Counted from the stretch's first letter, positions 6,710 to 15,996 are shown. The stretch is 64,000 nt of DNA from Robertmurraya korlensis (GCF_023715225.1 NZ_JAMBNS010000009.1:1-64000); one strand, 5' to 3'. Translations and numbers: made by a program. The notes: a model not told the origin generated them from the letters alone.

Positions 6710-7597
6710 ATGAAGGAAAAATTACTTAGGAAGAAGTTAGTAATAACAATAGTAACAGCATTAGTCGGACTAGCTATTATCGCTGGTATTCTCTTATCAA
6801 CAAAAGATAGTGTAGTAGCAAAAGTAGGAGATGCGTCCATTTCAGAAGATGAACTCCAACAGACGTTGTTAGATCAATATGGAGCAGATGCACTTGATGT
6901 GTTAATTACAAACAAATTAATTGAGCTTGAAGCGGATAAACAAAAGATTACGATATCAGATAAAGAAGTTGAAGAGGAACTTGCTACATTGGCTGAATCA
7001 TATGGCGGAGAAACTGCACTTGAAGAGGCAGTTGTAGCGAGCGGATCGACAATGGATGATGTACGTGACGATATTATCAATTATATTAAAACAGAGAAAT
7101 TGATTGAGCCAAGAATTGAAATTACAGATGAAGAGATACAAACGTATTTTGATGAAAATAAGGATACTTTTGCTACAGCTGAACAAGTACAAGCAAGCCA
7201 TATTTTAGTAGCTGATGAAGCAACTGCTAACGAAGTTAAAAGTAAACTAGATGCAGGGGAAGACTTTAGTGAACTAGCTAAAGAATATTCAACAGATACA
7301 ACAACAGCAGAATCTGGTGGGGACTTGGGATACTTTAGCAGTGGTGATATGGTAGCAGAGTTTGAAGAGGTTGCCTTTGCACTCGGTGTGGATGAGATTA
7401 GTGCTCCTGTAAAAACTGAGTATGGTTACCATATCATTAAAGTTGTCGATCATCAAGAAGCGAAGGAAGCTAATTTCGAAGATAGTAAGGAAGAGATTAC
7501 AGATACCTTAATGAATGATAAGATGTCTACAGAATATACAGTATGGTTAGAAGAGCTTAAAGAAGAGTATGAAATTAATAACTATTTAGAAGCATAA
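6710..7597 (+). CDS. PrsA/SurA-like peptidyl-prolyl isomerase, TM-anchored
   Basis: Extracytoplasmic foldase, 295 aa. N-terminal TM about 9-29 after KEKLLRKK; no lipobox cysteine, unlike the canonical PrsA encoded at 42372-43241. SurA-type N-domain about 38-150, then a parvulin PPIase domain about 155-245 with the hallmarks QASHILV, GGDLGYFSSGDMV and KTEYGYHIIKV. RBS AGGAGAGGA. It has its own promoter resembling that of htrA, so it is probably a stress-inducible foldase of the same regulon. Confidence 0.9.
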   Translation: MKEKLLRKKLVITIVTALVGLAIIAGILLSTKDSVVAKVGDASISEDELQQTLLDQYGADALDVLITNKLIELEADKQKITISDKEVEEELATLAESYGGETALEEAVVASGSTMDDVRDDIINYIKTEKLIEPRIEITDEEIQTYFDENKDTFATAEQVQASHILVADEATANEVKSKLDAGEDFSELAKEYSTDTTTAESGGDLGYFSSGDMVAEFEEVAFALGVDEISAPVKTEYGYHIIKVVDHQEAKEANFEDSKEEITDTLMNDKMSTEYTVWLEELKEEYEINNYLEA

Positions 7598-7602
7598 AAA
7601 GA

Positions 7603-7635
7603 AACCTCGATTGATTATTCAATCGAGGTTTTTTA
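7603..7635. terminator. Bidirectional terminator
   Basis: Stem AACCTCGATT (7603-7612) / AATCGAGGTT (7621-7630), A-rich on the left and T-rich on the right. Serves the prsA-like gene and the convergent CNNM gene. Confidence 0.9.
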
Positions 7636-7643
7636 TTAATATT

Positions 7644-9023
7644 TTAGAAACTAACTGACTGTTTAGAAATCATTTCATCAGATGAGTTTGGGACAGCTGG
7701 AAGTGGGGTATCAATTAAAGAATGCTTTGTTACATTCTTTGAGACTTCTACATATTTCATGTGATGTTCTTCCATCTCAATAATTTTGAAGGTGTAGTTT
7801 TCTAGTGTAATTTCGTCGCCTTCTCTAGCCTCATAATTCTCAGTTAAAATCCAACCACCAATTGTGTCTACATCTTCATCATCAATAGTTAATCCTAATA
7901 GATCATTTACTTCGCTCACAAGCATTTTTGCATCAATAATATAGTGATCTTCCTGTAGCTTTCGTATCATAGGAATTTCATCCATATCAAACTCATCACG
8001 AATTTCACCAACAATTTCTTCAATGATGTCTTCCACTGTAACTAGACCAGAAGTACCGCCATATTCATCCATAAGAATGGCCATATGGATTCGTTCCTTT
8101 TGCATTTTAACTAATAAGTCATGAATAGGAACCGTATCTATAACACGAATAATCGGTCTTGTATAAATTTCAAGAGTCTTCGTTAAGAGTGTTCGGTTTT
8201 GTATGAGCTCAGTCATGATTTCTTTTATATTTACCATGCCTATAATATGGTCCTTGTCACCATCTATGATAGGATAACGAGTAAACTTTTCTTCGTTAAC
8301 TACTTGAAGAAATTCCTCTAACGTATTGTCCTTTGATAGGGTAACGATTTCGCGTCTAGGAACCATAATTTCCTTGGCAATTCGGTTATCGAATTCAAAT
8401 ATTTTGTTTACATATTTAAACTCTGATTGGTTTATCTCACCACTTTTATAGCTCTCAGAAAGAATTAATCGCAGCTCTTCTTCAGAATGTGCTAAGTCAT
8501 TTATGGAAGCAGGTTTTAGCCCAAATATTTTTGTTAATATTTTCGTTGTCCCATTTAGTACAAAAATGAAAGGGAACATTAGACGGTAAAACCAGATGAG
8601 TGGACGCGCAGTAAATAGCGTCATTTTTTCTGCTTTTTGCAGTGCCATCGTTTTTGGAGCTATTTTTCCAAATAACACATGAAGGAATGTAATAGCTAAG
8701 AAACCTATTCCGAAAGAAAGGAAGGATACTATTGTCTCTGTTCCGTTCATTTGCTGGAAAATAGGTCGCAATACGATTTCAATGGGTTCAATGGCTAACC
8801 ACCCTAGTCCTAACGTTGTCATAGTGATACCAAGTTGGCAAGCAGACAAGTAGTTGTCAAGGTTAGCATTCACCCTTTTTGCAGAAATAGCACCTTTTTT
8901 GCCTTCCTCAATGAGCTGGTCGAGCCGTGCGACTCGGACCTTCACAATAGCATATTCCGATACCACAAAAAATGCTGTCAAAGCAATTAAAATGGCTATT
9001 AAAACCAAGTTTAATATGTCCAA
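7644..9023 (-). CDS. CNNM/CorC (HlyC) family membrane protein, YhdP-like
   Basis: 459 aa. CNNM/DUF21 transmembrane domain about 1-190, two CBS domains about 210-340 ([39 protein letters not shown]), and a C-terminal CorC/HlyC domain about 355-440. The family is linked to Mg2+ or Co2+ homeostasis. The start is TTG at 9021-9023 with SD AAGGAAAC. Upstream is a MerR-type regulator, as in the B. subtilis yhdP-yhdQ pair, which makes YhdP the best match, but several paralogues exist. 'Hemolysin' labels for this family are historical. Confidence 0.88.
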   Translation of the reverse strand: MDILNLVLIAILIALTAFFVVSEYAIVKVRVARLDQLIEEGKKGAISAKRVNANLDNYLSACQLGITMTTLGLGWLAIEPIEIVLRPIFQQMNGTETIVSFLSFGIGFLAITFLHVLFGKIAPKTMALQKAEKMTLFTARPLIWFYRLMFPFIFVLNGTTKILTKIFGLKPASINDLAHSEEELRLILSESYKSGEINQSEFKYVNKIFEFDNRIAKEIMVPRREIVTLSKDNTLEEFLQVVNEEKFTRYPIIDGDKDHIIGMVNIKEIMTELIQNRTLLTKTLEIYTRPIIRVIDTVPIHDLLVKMQKERIHMAILMDEYGGTSGLVTVEDIIEEIVGEIRDEFDMDEIPMIRKLQEDHYIIDAKMLVSEVNDLLGLTIDDEDVDTIGGWILTENYEAREGDEITLENYTFKIIEMEEHHMKYVEVSKNVTKHSLIDTPLPAVPNSSDEMISKQSVSF

Positions 9024-9149
9024 TAAGTTTCCTTATCTCGCTTAATAAACGAGTAAGGAGTCACCTCCCAGTTAATTCGAAAATTTTACTAACCTATGAA
9101 ACTCGGGTAAAAACTTCATCAGCCATTCGCTCTCCATGGTTAACTCTTC

Positions 9150-9508
9150 TTAGAGCACTTTCGTTTGCTGACCATCTAGATTTTCAATTAATGGGATGAG
9201 TACAGAAATATCGTGCTGTAGCTGCTTCATTTGTTGACCAATGGAGTAAATATGCTTTTCCATTTCTCCCTGTTTCACTTCTTTTTGCTTTTTCATTTCT
9301 AGCTTTCTCTTAATCTCTTCCAAAGGGATATGCATTTCTTTACATTCCTCAATGAAGTGTAGAGCTTCTAAGGCTTCATCATTGTAAATTCTGTAATTCC
9401 CCTTTGAACGATCGGCATGCAGTAACCCTAAATTTGTGTAATAGTCAATCGTTCTTCTTGAAACTTTAGCAATTGAAGCTAGCTCCCCAATTCGGTAAAA
9501 TGCCCCAT
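9150..9508 (-). pseudogene. MerR-family regulator, frameshifted at the start codon region
   Basis: A MerR regulator (YhdQ/CueR-like neighbour of YhdP). The only well-placed start, ATG at 9506-9508 after SD CTGAGGTGG, runs into TAG after nine codons (MGHFTELGS). The correct frame is one base out, begins GAFYRIGELASIAK and is then open for about 115 codons: HTH (SIAKVSRRTIDYY), wing (SKGNYRIYND), coiled coil and the end GQQTKVL. It has no ATG, GTG or TTG at its head. The slip lies in a run of four G at 9503-9506. One extra base, or two fewer, restores a normal protein. Real mutation or sequencing error cannot be told apart here. Confidence 0.7.
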
Positions 9509-9672
9509 TGTACCACCTCAGCTTATGAATTGTTCAATATAAATAATTATAATTATACGAAAGGAAAAACTGTACAGTCAAACGTTACGGTTAGATAAAA
9601 AATGGTATTATCCATATTTTATGATGAATTTAAGGTAATATGAAGGTTCTGGAGGGAATTGTTAGAAAAATG

Positions 9673-9699
9673 AAAAAAAGCCTCTTTACTCAGAGGCTT
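9673..9699 (-). terminator. Terminator of the soluble histidine kinase
   Basis: Stem AAGCCTCT (9678-9685) / AGAGGCTT (9692-9699) with a T run on the minus strand; it overlaps the stop codon. Confidence 0.85.
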
Positions 9700-10825
9700 C
9701 TGTAAGTGAAGGAATAGGCATCGTCATTCTAAATATGGTTTTTTCCGTACTTGATTCACATATTAGACGACCTTTATGTTTCTCAATAATTTCTCTACAT
9801 ACGAAAAGTCCAAGCCCAGTTCCAAGTGTTTTAGTAGTAACAAAGGGCTCGAAAATTGATTTTAACATCTGGTCTGGAATCATTGGTCCATTATTTGAAA
9901 TTTCAATAACGACATGCTTATTGTGTGAAAGAGAACAAATAATTTCTATTATTGGATCTTCACGGTATTGTGTTAATACATCAATTGCATTAAATATGAT
10001 ATTGATTAGCACCTGTCTAATTTCATCCACATATCCGAATAAATGAACATGCTCAATCGTTTCTCTAATCACCTTTACTTTTGAGTCAAGTATGCTGGGA
10101 TATAAGAATATGAGTACTTCATCAATAAGTTCATTTAATGAAAATGAACTTTTTTCTTTCCCAATTAGCTCTTTCTTCGAGAGAAGTAAGAATTGAGAAA
10201 TGCGGAAGTTTAGTTGCTCTAATTCGCTTGAAATAATATCTAAGTACTTAATAGATGGATCTTCGGCTTTTAATAATTGAATAAAACCTTGAACCGAAGT
10301 TAAGGGGTTTCTAAATTCATGAATAAAACTTGAGGTCATTTGTCCAAGTAGTGTTAGCCTATCCTTATGAGTAGAATCGATAAATTGCGTCTTTTCTTCA
10401 ATAATTTTATTTTTCTCCTCTGTAAAATAAGAAACGGAGTAAAGTAGAAACTTATCAAAGAATGTATCGATGCTCTTTATGGATTCTTGGATTTCTTCTT
10501 TTGTAAAATCAGATTCAAGTAAATGGTGATAGATAATTGAACGGCCGATGTTGACATTATAAACAAATGTCCCAATGTTGATCGAATCATTTACTCGCTG
10601 CTCAGCCATTTTTAACGAAAATTCTTCAATGAATTTTTCAAATTCAAGACCCTCTATATCAAGACCATCAAGAATCAGTTGAAATAATGAAAAACCATTC
10701 GTATTAATTTCAAATGTATATGGATCTTCTGTTGATATTAATATTTCTTTTTCCCATAAAGAGACTAATAAATTCTTTGATTTGGAGAGATATTCAATTA
10801 ATTTCTCCTTGGTTGCTTGTAGCAT
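9686..10825 (-). CDS. Soluble histidine kinase, sporulation-kinase-like
   Basis: 379 aa from ATG at 10825 (SD AGGGTGAG); an in-frame GTG at 10840 sits on the SD. No membrane segment. N-terminal all-helical domain of about 140 residues, reminiscent of the sensor domain of Bacillus sporulation kinases and their antagonists (HisK_N type; from memory, uncertain). Then an H-box (SSFIHEFRNPLTSVQGF), N-box (INIIFNAID), and ATP-lid motifs (SNNGP, GTGLGLFVCREI). No response regulator is adjacent, as is common for orphan kinases feeding the Spo0F phosphorelay. Confidence 0.82.
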   Translation of the reverse strand: MLQATKEKLIEYLSKSKNLLVSLWEKEILISTEDPYTFEINTNGFSLFQLILDGLDIEGLEFEKFIEEFSLKMAEQRVNDSINIGTFVYNVNIGRSIIYHHLLESDFTKEEIQESIKSIDTFFDKFLLYSVSYFTEEKNKIIEEKTQFIDSTHKDRLTLLGQMTSSFIHEFRNPLTSVQGFIQLLKAEDPSIKYLDIISSELEQLNFRISQFLLLSKKELIGKEKSSFSLNELIDEVLIFLYPSILDSKVKVIRETIEHVHLFGYVDEIRQVLINIIFNAIDVLTQYREDPIIEIICSLSHNKHVVIEISNNGPMIPDQMLKSIFEPFVTTKTLGTGLGLFVCREIIEKHKGRLICESSTEKTIFRMTMPIPSLTEASE

Positions 10826-11032
10826 GCGATTGTCACTCACCCTTATATTCTTTTTCTCTCTTTATTAGTTAATATATTCGAGGATTTTAAATGGAATCCT
10901 CTTTCGAAGAATGAGAAAGATAGAAATCATACGTAAGTCTTATTAATTGTAAAAAAATTACATTATCATAAACGTATACGAGCATGAGTGACATTTCACA
11001 CAGCGAGTCAAATGGAAACGTGCTATAAATAA

Positions 11033-11047
11033 AGATAATCATTCTCA
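11033..11047 (+). promoter_or_regulatory. Fur box upstream of feoAB
   Basis: AGATAATCATTCTCA fits the 7-1-7 Fur consensus TGATAAT-N-ATTATCA at 12 of 14 positions. A -10-like TATAAA lies just upstream at 11024-11029. Predicted iron-dependent repression of the feo operon. Confidence 0.75.
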
Positions 11048-11092
11048 ATTAGATTCGTAGTGAGAAAAACAATTAGTATTTGGGTGAGAACT

Positions 11093-11317
11093 ATGTTAGT
11101 AACATTAAAAGCGGGTGAAAAAGCCGTTATTAAAGATATTTCTGGTGCCAATGCTCTAGTTAGGCGTAGATTACTAGATTTAGGAATAACAGAGGGCTCG
11201 ATTGTCTGTATAAAGTGCATTCTGCCGTTTGGGGGACCTGTCATGATCGAATCTTGCGGACAGTGCATAGGAATTAGGAGAAACGAGGCAAGTTACATTG
11301 AGGTGGAAAAAGAATAA
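11093..11317 (+). CDS. feoA: FeoA, ferrous iron transport accessory protein
   Basis: 74 aa, cytoplasmic SH3-like fold. Starts MLVTLKAGEKAVIKDI; an earlier in-frame GTG at 11060 has no RBS. Contains the family pattern RRRLLDLGITEGS. It stimulates FeoB, probably at its GTPase domain. The stop overlaps the feoB start (TAATG). Confidence 0.92.
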   Translation: MLVTLKAGEKAVIKDISGANALVRRRLLDLGITEGSIVCIKCILPFGGPVMIESCGQCIGIRRNEASYIEVEKE

Positions 11318-13320
11318 TGGAAATTGCTCTATTTGGAAATCCGAATACTGGAAAGACGTCACTATTCAACAGCTTAACCGGTTCGTATGAGTATATAGGA
11401 AACTGGAGTGGTGTGACAGTTGAGAAAAAGATAGGGTCCTTTAAGCAAAAAGCAGCAAGGCTAATTGATTTACCAGGGATCTACTCTTTAAACCCTTTAT
11501 CTAAGGATGAAGGTGTTGTTACCGAATTTATTCTTCATGAATCATACGATAAAATCCTAAATATTATTGATGCTTCACAAATTGAAAGAAACTTACATCT
11601 TACTCTCCAATTATTAGAGCTAGGTAAGCCTATTATTATAGGAGTGAATATGGTTGATGTAGCTAGCAAACGAGGAATTGAAGTCGATACTGAGAAGCTT
11701 GAAAAGATATTAAGTATCCCCATAACTTCTGTAATCGCACGTAGTGGTAAAGGCTGTGATGTGCTTGCAGAGATGGTAACCGATTCTTTCTATGTAGGTT
11801 CAGACAAAAGCCTCATATACTATGGGAAGGAAATTGAAGAAACGATTCTACATATTTCACAATTAGTGAAAGACAGAACAAAGATATCCTCGCGCTGGCT
11901 CACACTTCAATTGTTAGAAGGAAATGAGTATGTCAAAAAGTATATGAATGATCTTATTGGAGAAGAAACAATTAATGAGATCATTGAAAAAGTTGAACAA
12001 GATATTTTTCAAGTATCTGCTAAAACGGTAGAGACATTTATATATCAAACTAGAAGAGAAGTCATCACATCTATAGCCGAAAAGGTTATCGTGAAAAGAA
12101 AAGACATACGCCCACCATTTTCTGAGAAAATGGATGCTTTGGTAACTAATAAGTGGTTAGGCATTCCTATTTTCCTTAGCTTGATGTATGTGATGTTTAT
12201 GCTTACGTTTGACTGGCTTGGCTTTCCGCTATCTGATTTGCTTGATGGGTTCATTACTGGTCCTTTAACAAATTTAATTGAAGAATTACTTGGATTAGTT
12301 GAGGCATCTAAATTTATACATGCTATTGTTCTTGACGGTATTGTTGCAGGAGTGGGTGGGGTTCTTGTTTTTGTACCACAAATTTTCATCTTGTTTTTCT
12401 TTATTTCCTTACTGGAGGATTCAGGCTATATGGCTAGAGTAGCTTTAGTGATGGATCGGATGATGGAGTTAGTTGGTTTAAATGGAAAGGCATTTATCCC
12501 AATGATGATTGGATTTGGTTGTAATGTTCCTGGAGTCATGGCAGCCCGTACGATAGAAACTCCGAAGGAAAGATTGCTTACCATATTGTTAACTCCTCTT
12601 ATGTCATGTTCGGCTCGGCTTCCTGTATATGCCTTATTTGTAGGAGCTTTCTTTGTAGAGCATAAAGCGTTTATCGTCCTTTCTCTATATGTTATTGGGA
12701 TTGTCGTTGCTCTGGTTGTCGCAAAGGTTTTTTCTAAGACACTATTAAAAGGAGAAACCTCACTATTCGTCATTGAGCTTCCTCCTTATCGCCTACCTCA
12801 ATTCCAAACACTATGGAGAAGTACATGGGATAAAGGAAAAGGTTTTATCCGTAAGGCTGGTACTTTTATATTTGCAGGTTCTGTCCTTATTTGGCTCTTA
12901 TCGTATACTGGCCCAGCAGGAGTAGATGTAAATATGGATGAAAGCTTTTTAGCCATGATCGGAGGGTTATTTGCTCCCTTATTTACTCCAATTGGCTTTG
13001 GTTCCTGGCAAGCGGGAGCATCCTTATTGACGGGCTTTTTAGCAAAGGAAGCCATTATTTCAACAATGAATATTATTTACTGGGTTCCTGATGAATCTAG
13101 TCTACAAGGTTTACTCGCAACATCCTATTCACCGTTAGCTGCCTATAGTTTTATGTTATTTATCTTATTGTATATCCCTTGCTTGGCAACTGTAGCTACG
13201 ATAAGAAAAGAGACGGCTTCAAGGAAATGGACAATCATTTCAATTGTTTATGCTTTTGTCGTAGCCTATGTTTTATGTTTCCTTGTCTATCAAGCTGGGA
13301 AGCTAGTAGGATTCTCGTGA
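11317..13320 (+). CDS. feoB: FeoB, ferrous iron transporter
   Basis: 667 aa, GTP-dependent Fe2+ importer. N-terminal G domain with G1 GNPNTGKTS (8-16), G3 DLPGIYSL, G4 NMVD, a helical GDI-like spacer, then a polytopic domain from about 270 with two Gate repeats, including GFGCNVPGVMAART and the SCSARLPVY signature with conserved cysteines. Start is ATG overlapping the feoA stop; the SD is within feoA. Regulated by iron through the Fur box upstream of feoA. Confidence 0.96.
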   Translation: MEIALFGNPNTGKTSLFNSLTGSYEYIGNWSGVTVEKKIGSFKQKAARLIDLPGIYSLNPLSKDEGVVTEFILHESYDKILNIIDASQIERNLHLTLQLLELGKPIIIGVNMVDVASKRGIEVDTEKLEKILSIPITSVIARSGKGCDVLAEMVTDSFYVGSDKSLIYYGKEIEETILHISQLVKDRTKISSRWLTLQLLEGNEYVKKYMNDLIGEETINEIIEKVEQDIFQVSAKTVETFIYQTRREVITSIAEKVIVKRKDIRPPFSEKMDALVTNKWLGIPIFLSLMYVMFMLTFDWLGFPLSDLLDGFITGPLTNLIEELLGLVEASKFIHAIVLDGIVAGVGGVLVFVPQIFILFFFISLLEDSGYMARVALVMDRMMELVGLNGKAFIPMMIGFGCNVPGVMAARTIETPKERLLTILLTPLMSCSARLPVYALFVGAFFVEHKAFIVLSLYVIGIVVALVVAKVFSKTLLKGETSLFVIELPPYRLPQFQTLWRSTWDKGKGFIRKAGTFIFAGSVLIWLLSYTGPAGVDVNMDESFLAMIGGLFAPLFTPIGFGSWQAGASLLTGFLAKEAIISTMNIIYWVPDESSLQGLLATSYSPLAAYSFMLFILLYIPCLATVATIRKETASRKWTIISIVYAFVVAYVLCFLVYQAGKLVGFS

Positions 13321-13336
13321 AAAATGAGGTGGGATC

Positions 13337-13501
13337 ATGTTGGCAAATATTCTATTAGGTAGCATTATTTTTGGTTATGCAGGCTTTGCTTTTTATAAGC
13401 ATATTCAAAAATCAAAACAAGGGAAATGTGCCGCGTGTGCGGTAAAGAATGCTTGTAAAAATGAAGCCGTATGTACCAGTTCAATTACTGATAAAAAATA
13501 A
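13337..13501 (+). CDS. FeoB-associated Cys-rich membrane protein
   Basis: 54 aa. One N-terminal TM (residues 2-20), a basic stretch (KHIQKSKQGK), then four cysteines C31, C34, C40, C46 spaced C-x2-C-x5-C-x5-C. This matches the small FeoB-associated family found after feoB in Firmicutes, which may act as an FeoC-like or metal-relay partner. SD GAGGTGGGAT; 16 nt after feoB; an intrinsic terminator follows. Confidence 0.85.
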   Translation: MLANILLGSIIFGYAGFAFYKHIQKSKQGKCAACAVKNACKNEAVCTSSITDKK

Positions 13502-13507
13502 ATGTAT

Positions 13508-13538
13508 AACTGCTGTTCAATAGGATAGCAGTTTTTTA
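13508..13538 (+). terminator. Terminator of the feo operon
   Basis: AACTGCT (13508-13514) / AGCAGTT (13527-13533) then T6. Confidence 0.85.
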
Positions 13539-13568
13539 TTGGAATATTTTCCATTGTTGTTTTATAAT
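13539..13568 (+). promoter_or_regulatory. Sigma-A-type promoter of the XRE regulator
   Basis: TTGGAA (13539-13544), 18-bp spacer, perfect TATAAT (13563-13568). Confidence 0.55.
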
Positions 13569-13614
13569 AAAAAGAGGATGTGTAAAATTACACCAATTCA
13601 TTTTAAAGGACTGA

Positions 13615-14082
13615 ATGGATTTGACTAGAGACGAGATAATATCGAAAGTATCGGAGAAAATGAGGTTAATCCGGACGGAAGCAGGATACACACAGGATAA
13701 AATGGGTGAAGTCATCGGTCTTTCGAAAAAGACGCTCGTACAAATTGAAAAAGGTAGAATGGATGCGAACTGGCAAACCGTTGTTACTATTTGTGCTCTA
13801 TTTCGTGAAACAGAAACCATTCAATATTTATTTGGGAGTGACCCATTAGAAGTACTGGAGACTGTGGCAAGAGATGGGATTGATTACCGTAAAGAAAAAA
13901 CATTGGGTGGAAAGCTATGGTGGCGAGAAATTGACAGAAAAAAGGGGATCATTCTACAGCAGAATGTGTTAAGCCAACACTATCGCATCCTTGATGATGA
14001 GTACTTCCGCATTTTTAGCAGTTTCGAAGAGCATGCGTCCAGAGAGCGTTTTGAAGAGCTTGTGAATGAAATAAAGGAGTAA
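13615..14082 (+). CDS. XRE-family transcriptional regulator
   Basis: 155 aa. N-terminal helix-turn-helix about 9-65 (RLIRTEAGYTQDKMGEVIGL, SKKTLVQIEKGR), then a charged C-terminal region with WWREIDRKKGIILQQNVLSQ that probably senses or dimerises. SD AAAGGA at 5 nt. Monocistronic, flanked by terminators. The regulated gene is not evident; the divergent or adjacent MFS and HPr-like genes are candidates only by proximity. Confidence 0.85.
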   Translation: MDLTRDEIISKVSEKMRLIRTEAGYTQDKMGEVIGLSKKTLVQIEKGRMDANWQTVVTICALFRETETIQYLFGSDPLEVLETVARDGIDYRKEKTLGGKLWWREIDRKKGIILQQNVLSQHYRILDDEYFRIFSSFEEHASRERFEELVNEIKE

Positions 14083-14086
14083 GAGC

Positions 14087-14132
14087 AAAAAGCTACTGGG
14101 TGTCCAAGAGGGGATACTTAGTAGCTTTTTTT
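14087..14132. terminator. Bidirectional terminator
   Basis: 11-bp stem AAAAAGCTACT (14087-14097) / AGTAGCTTTTT (14120-14130), symmetric A and T runs; serves the XRE gene and the convergent HPr-like gene. Confidence 0.88.
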
Positions 14133-14169
14133 CATGAGATATTTGGCATAAAGTTAGTTGTCAATTTCA

Positions 14170-14490
14170 TCATTTGAGTTGTAGAGGGTGTTGAAAAGAA
14201 ATGGATTTGGAGACATGGTTGAGCGAATGCTCGTTCTTAAAAATAGATTTGATCTTATTTAGAAATAAATGATTCCTTTGTCCATCAACAACTACTAGCA
14301 ACTTACTGCCCTTTTTTATTGTTAAAAAGAATGTCACTAGCTTTGTTATGTGTAAGCCTGAAACGGAATGATGATTATGATAAAAAGTGACCATACCATT
14401 GAATTTCTTTGCTAATGTGTATAGTTCCATTATCTCTTTCATCATTATTCGGTTGGTATAACAAATCGTTACAGACGAAGTTTCATTCAT
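14170..14490 (-). CDS. HPr-like protein lacking the phosphorylation sites
   Basis: 106 aa from ATG at 14490 (SD AAAGGAG, 8 nt). The pattern of strands and helices follows HPr: a helix ending LAKKFNG, a strand MVTFYHN, SVSGL, a hydrophobic helix ITKLVTFFLTI, then KKGSKLLVVVDG and a last helix. The catalytic His-Ala-Arg-Pro-Ala motif is absent (NRIMMKE at that place) and Ser46 is not recognisable. It could be a regulatory HPr homologue or an unrelated protein of similar layout. Compare with the intact HPr at 61404-61670. Confidence 0.55.
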   Translation of the reverse strand: MNETSSVTICYTNRIMMKEIMELYTLAKKFNGMVTFYHNHHSVSGLHITKLVTFFLTIKKGSKLLVVVDGQRNHLFLNKIKSIFKNEHSLNHVSKSISFQHPLQLK

Positions 14491-14688
14491 GGACAGCACT
14501 CCTTTATCCTGTTATTTTAATCAATTATTACCCCTTCTTCCCCTAAATGAAACATGTTTGTTAGGGAATATACTGAGAATTCAATCTCTTCCGTCTGAAG
14601 ACGGAGGAAAATCCCATCAAAGGTCTGTTTTGAGAAAATGCAATGCAAAGTAAACTGAAGGTATTAAAGGGAGTTAGGGGTAGAATAA

Positions 14689-15960
14689 ATGAAAAAATTT
14701 ATGGTTGTTTTTCAAAACAAAAATTTCGCCAAGCTTTTTTTAGCGAACTTCACCTCGCAAATGGGTAGTACGATTGGACTTACTGCATTTATGTTTTTCT
14801 TATTGGATCGTTTTTCTGACCAACCTATGTACGCATCTATAACAGAGTTAATGTATTCACTCCCCACTCTAGCTGTATTTTTCCTGGTTGGCGTATTGGC
14901 AGATCGGATGGATAGACAAAAGATTGCTTTTAGTTGTGACTGGATAAGTGCTGTACTTTCCATATTATTTTTAGTGACATTAATAATTGGGTCGATGCCT
15001 CTTATCTTCTTTGTTCTCTTTTTAAGAAGTGCCGTTCAAAAATTCTTTTTTCCCGCCGAGCATGCGATGGTTCAAGGAATTCTTAAGCAGGATGATTACA
15101 CAACGGCTGCTGGTTTAAATCAATTGGTCATGAGTTTATTTATGTTATTTGGTAATGGGTTAGGGGTATTAGCCTATTGGACGGTAGGGATTTACGGGGC
15201 AATCATTATTGATACCATTACGTTTATGATAAGTGCTCTTCTTATTCGGTCTTGCCAGATTCAAGAGAGTGTAAGAATGCCAAATGGAAAGCATCAATTA
15301 AAAGATTTAAATATTTCTACAGTATTTATTGATTTCAAGGATTCAATGAAATATATACTAGAGCACGGCCTTTTGCGAACATTGTTAATTGGTTTTATTG
15401 TGTTTGGTGTTGTAAACGGTGGTTTTAGTGTAATGCCTGTTTTTATTTTAAAATATAAGCTTGCTCCGGAGAATTACGAACAATTTTCAATTATTATCGG
15501 AATGATGTTTGGAACAGGTGCTTTACTTGGAAGTGTCGTTGCGTCGGTTATTAGTGAAAAATTCAAACTTCATCAGCTTATTATTATGGGGCTTATGATT
15601 ACGGGGTGTTTTGTCATCCTGTCATCACTAGTTACGTCCCTTTTCTTATTCTTTGTTCTAGTGTTTCTTGCAGCTCTAGGTTTGCCACTAGTTAATATTG
15701 GAATCGGAGGTTGGATGCCAAGTATTGTGGACCCTAAAATGATGGGGAGAGTTCAAGGGTGGATTTCCCCATTAATGATGCTTTCGCAATCGCTAACTTT
15801 GGGATTTATCGCTTATAGTTTTCCAGCGTTATTAAAAGTGGAGATGCTTTACTGGATGGTGGGAGGATGCTTATTGTTCGTGGGAGTATATTACGCAATT
15901 GCTCTTCCAAAGTACAGCCGGAATGTCCAGCCGCAATCCAAGCCATTGCCTGTTTCTTAG
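14689..15960 (+). CDS. MFS transporter
   Basis: 423 aa with about 12 predicted TM segments; the loop 2-3 motif LADRMDRQK matches the MFS signature (G-x-L-x-D-R). Resembles the DHA3-like drug exporters of Bacillus (macrolide/multidrug type). SD AAGGGAGTTAGGGG. Upstream, a perfect 16-bp palindrome TCCGTCTGAAGACGGA (14590-14605) could be an operator. Substrate unknown. Confidence 0.85.
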   Translation: MKKFMVVFQNKNFAKLFLANFTSQMGSTIGLTAFMFFLLDRFSDQPMYASITELMYSLPTLAVFFLVGVLADRMDRQKIAFSCDWISAVLSILFLVTLIIGSMPLIFFVLFLRSAVQKFFFPAEHAMVQGILKQDDYTTAAGLNQLVMSLFMLFGNGLGVLAYWTVGIYGAIIIDTITFMISALLIRSCQIQESVRMPNGKHQLKDLNISTVFIDFKDSMKYILEHGLLRTLLIGFIVFGVVNGGFSVMPVFILKYKLAPENYEQFSIIIGMMFGTGALLGSVVASVISEKFKLHQLIIMGLMITGCFVILSSLVTSLFLFFVLVFLAALGLPLVNIGIGGWMPSIVDPKMMGRVQGWISPLMMLSQSLTLGFIAYSFPALLKVEMLYWMVGGCLLFVGVYYAIALPKYSRNVQPQSKPLPVS

Positions 15961-15996
15961 TAATAAAGGAAGCATATAAATATTAAGAAAATTCAA

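Noticed and set aside
11060-11092. Longer FeoA start at GTG 11060
   Set aside because: No SD, and it would start within 15 bp of the Fur box and the promoter.
12045-13055. Three minus-strand frames of 85-115 codons inside feoB
   Set aside because: Antisense shadows of a highly conserved transporter; no SD.
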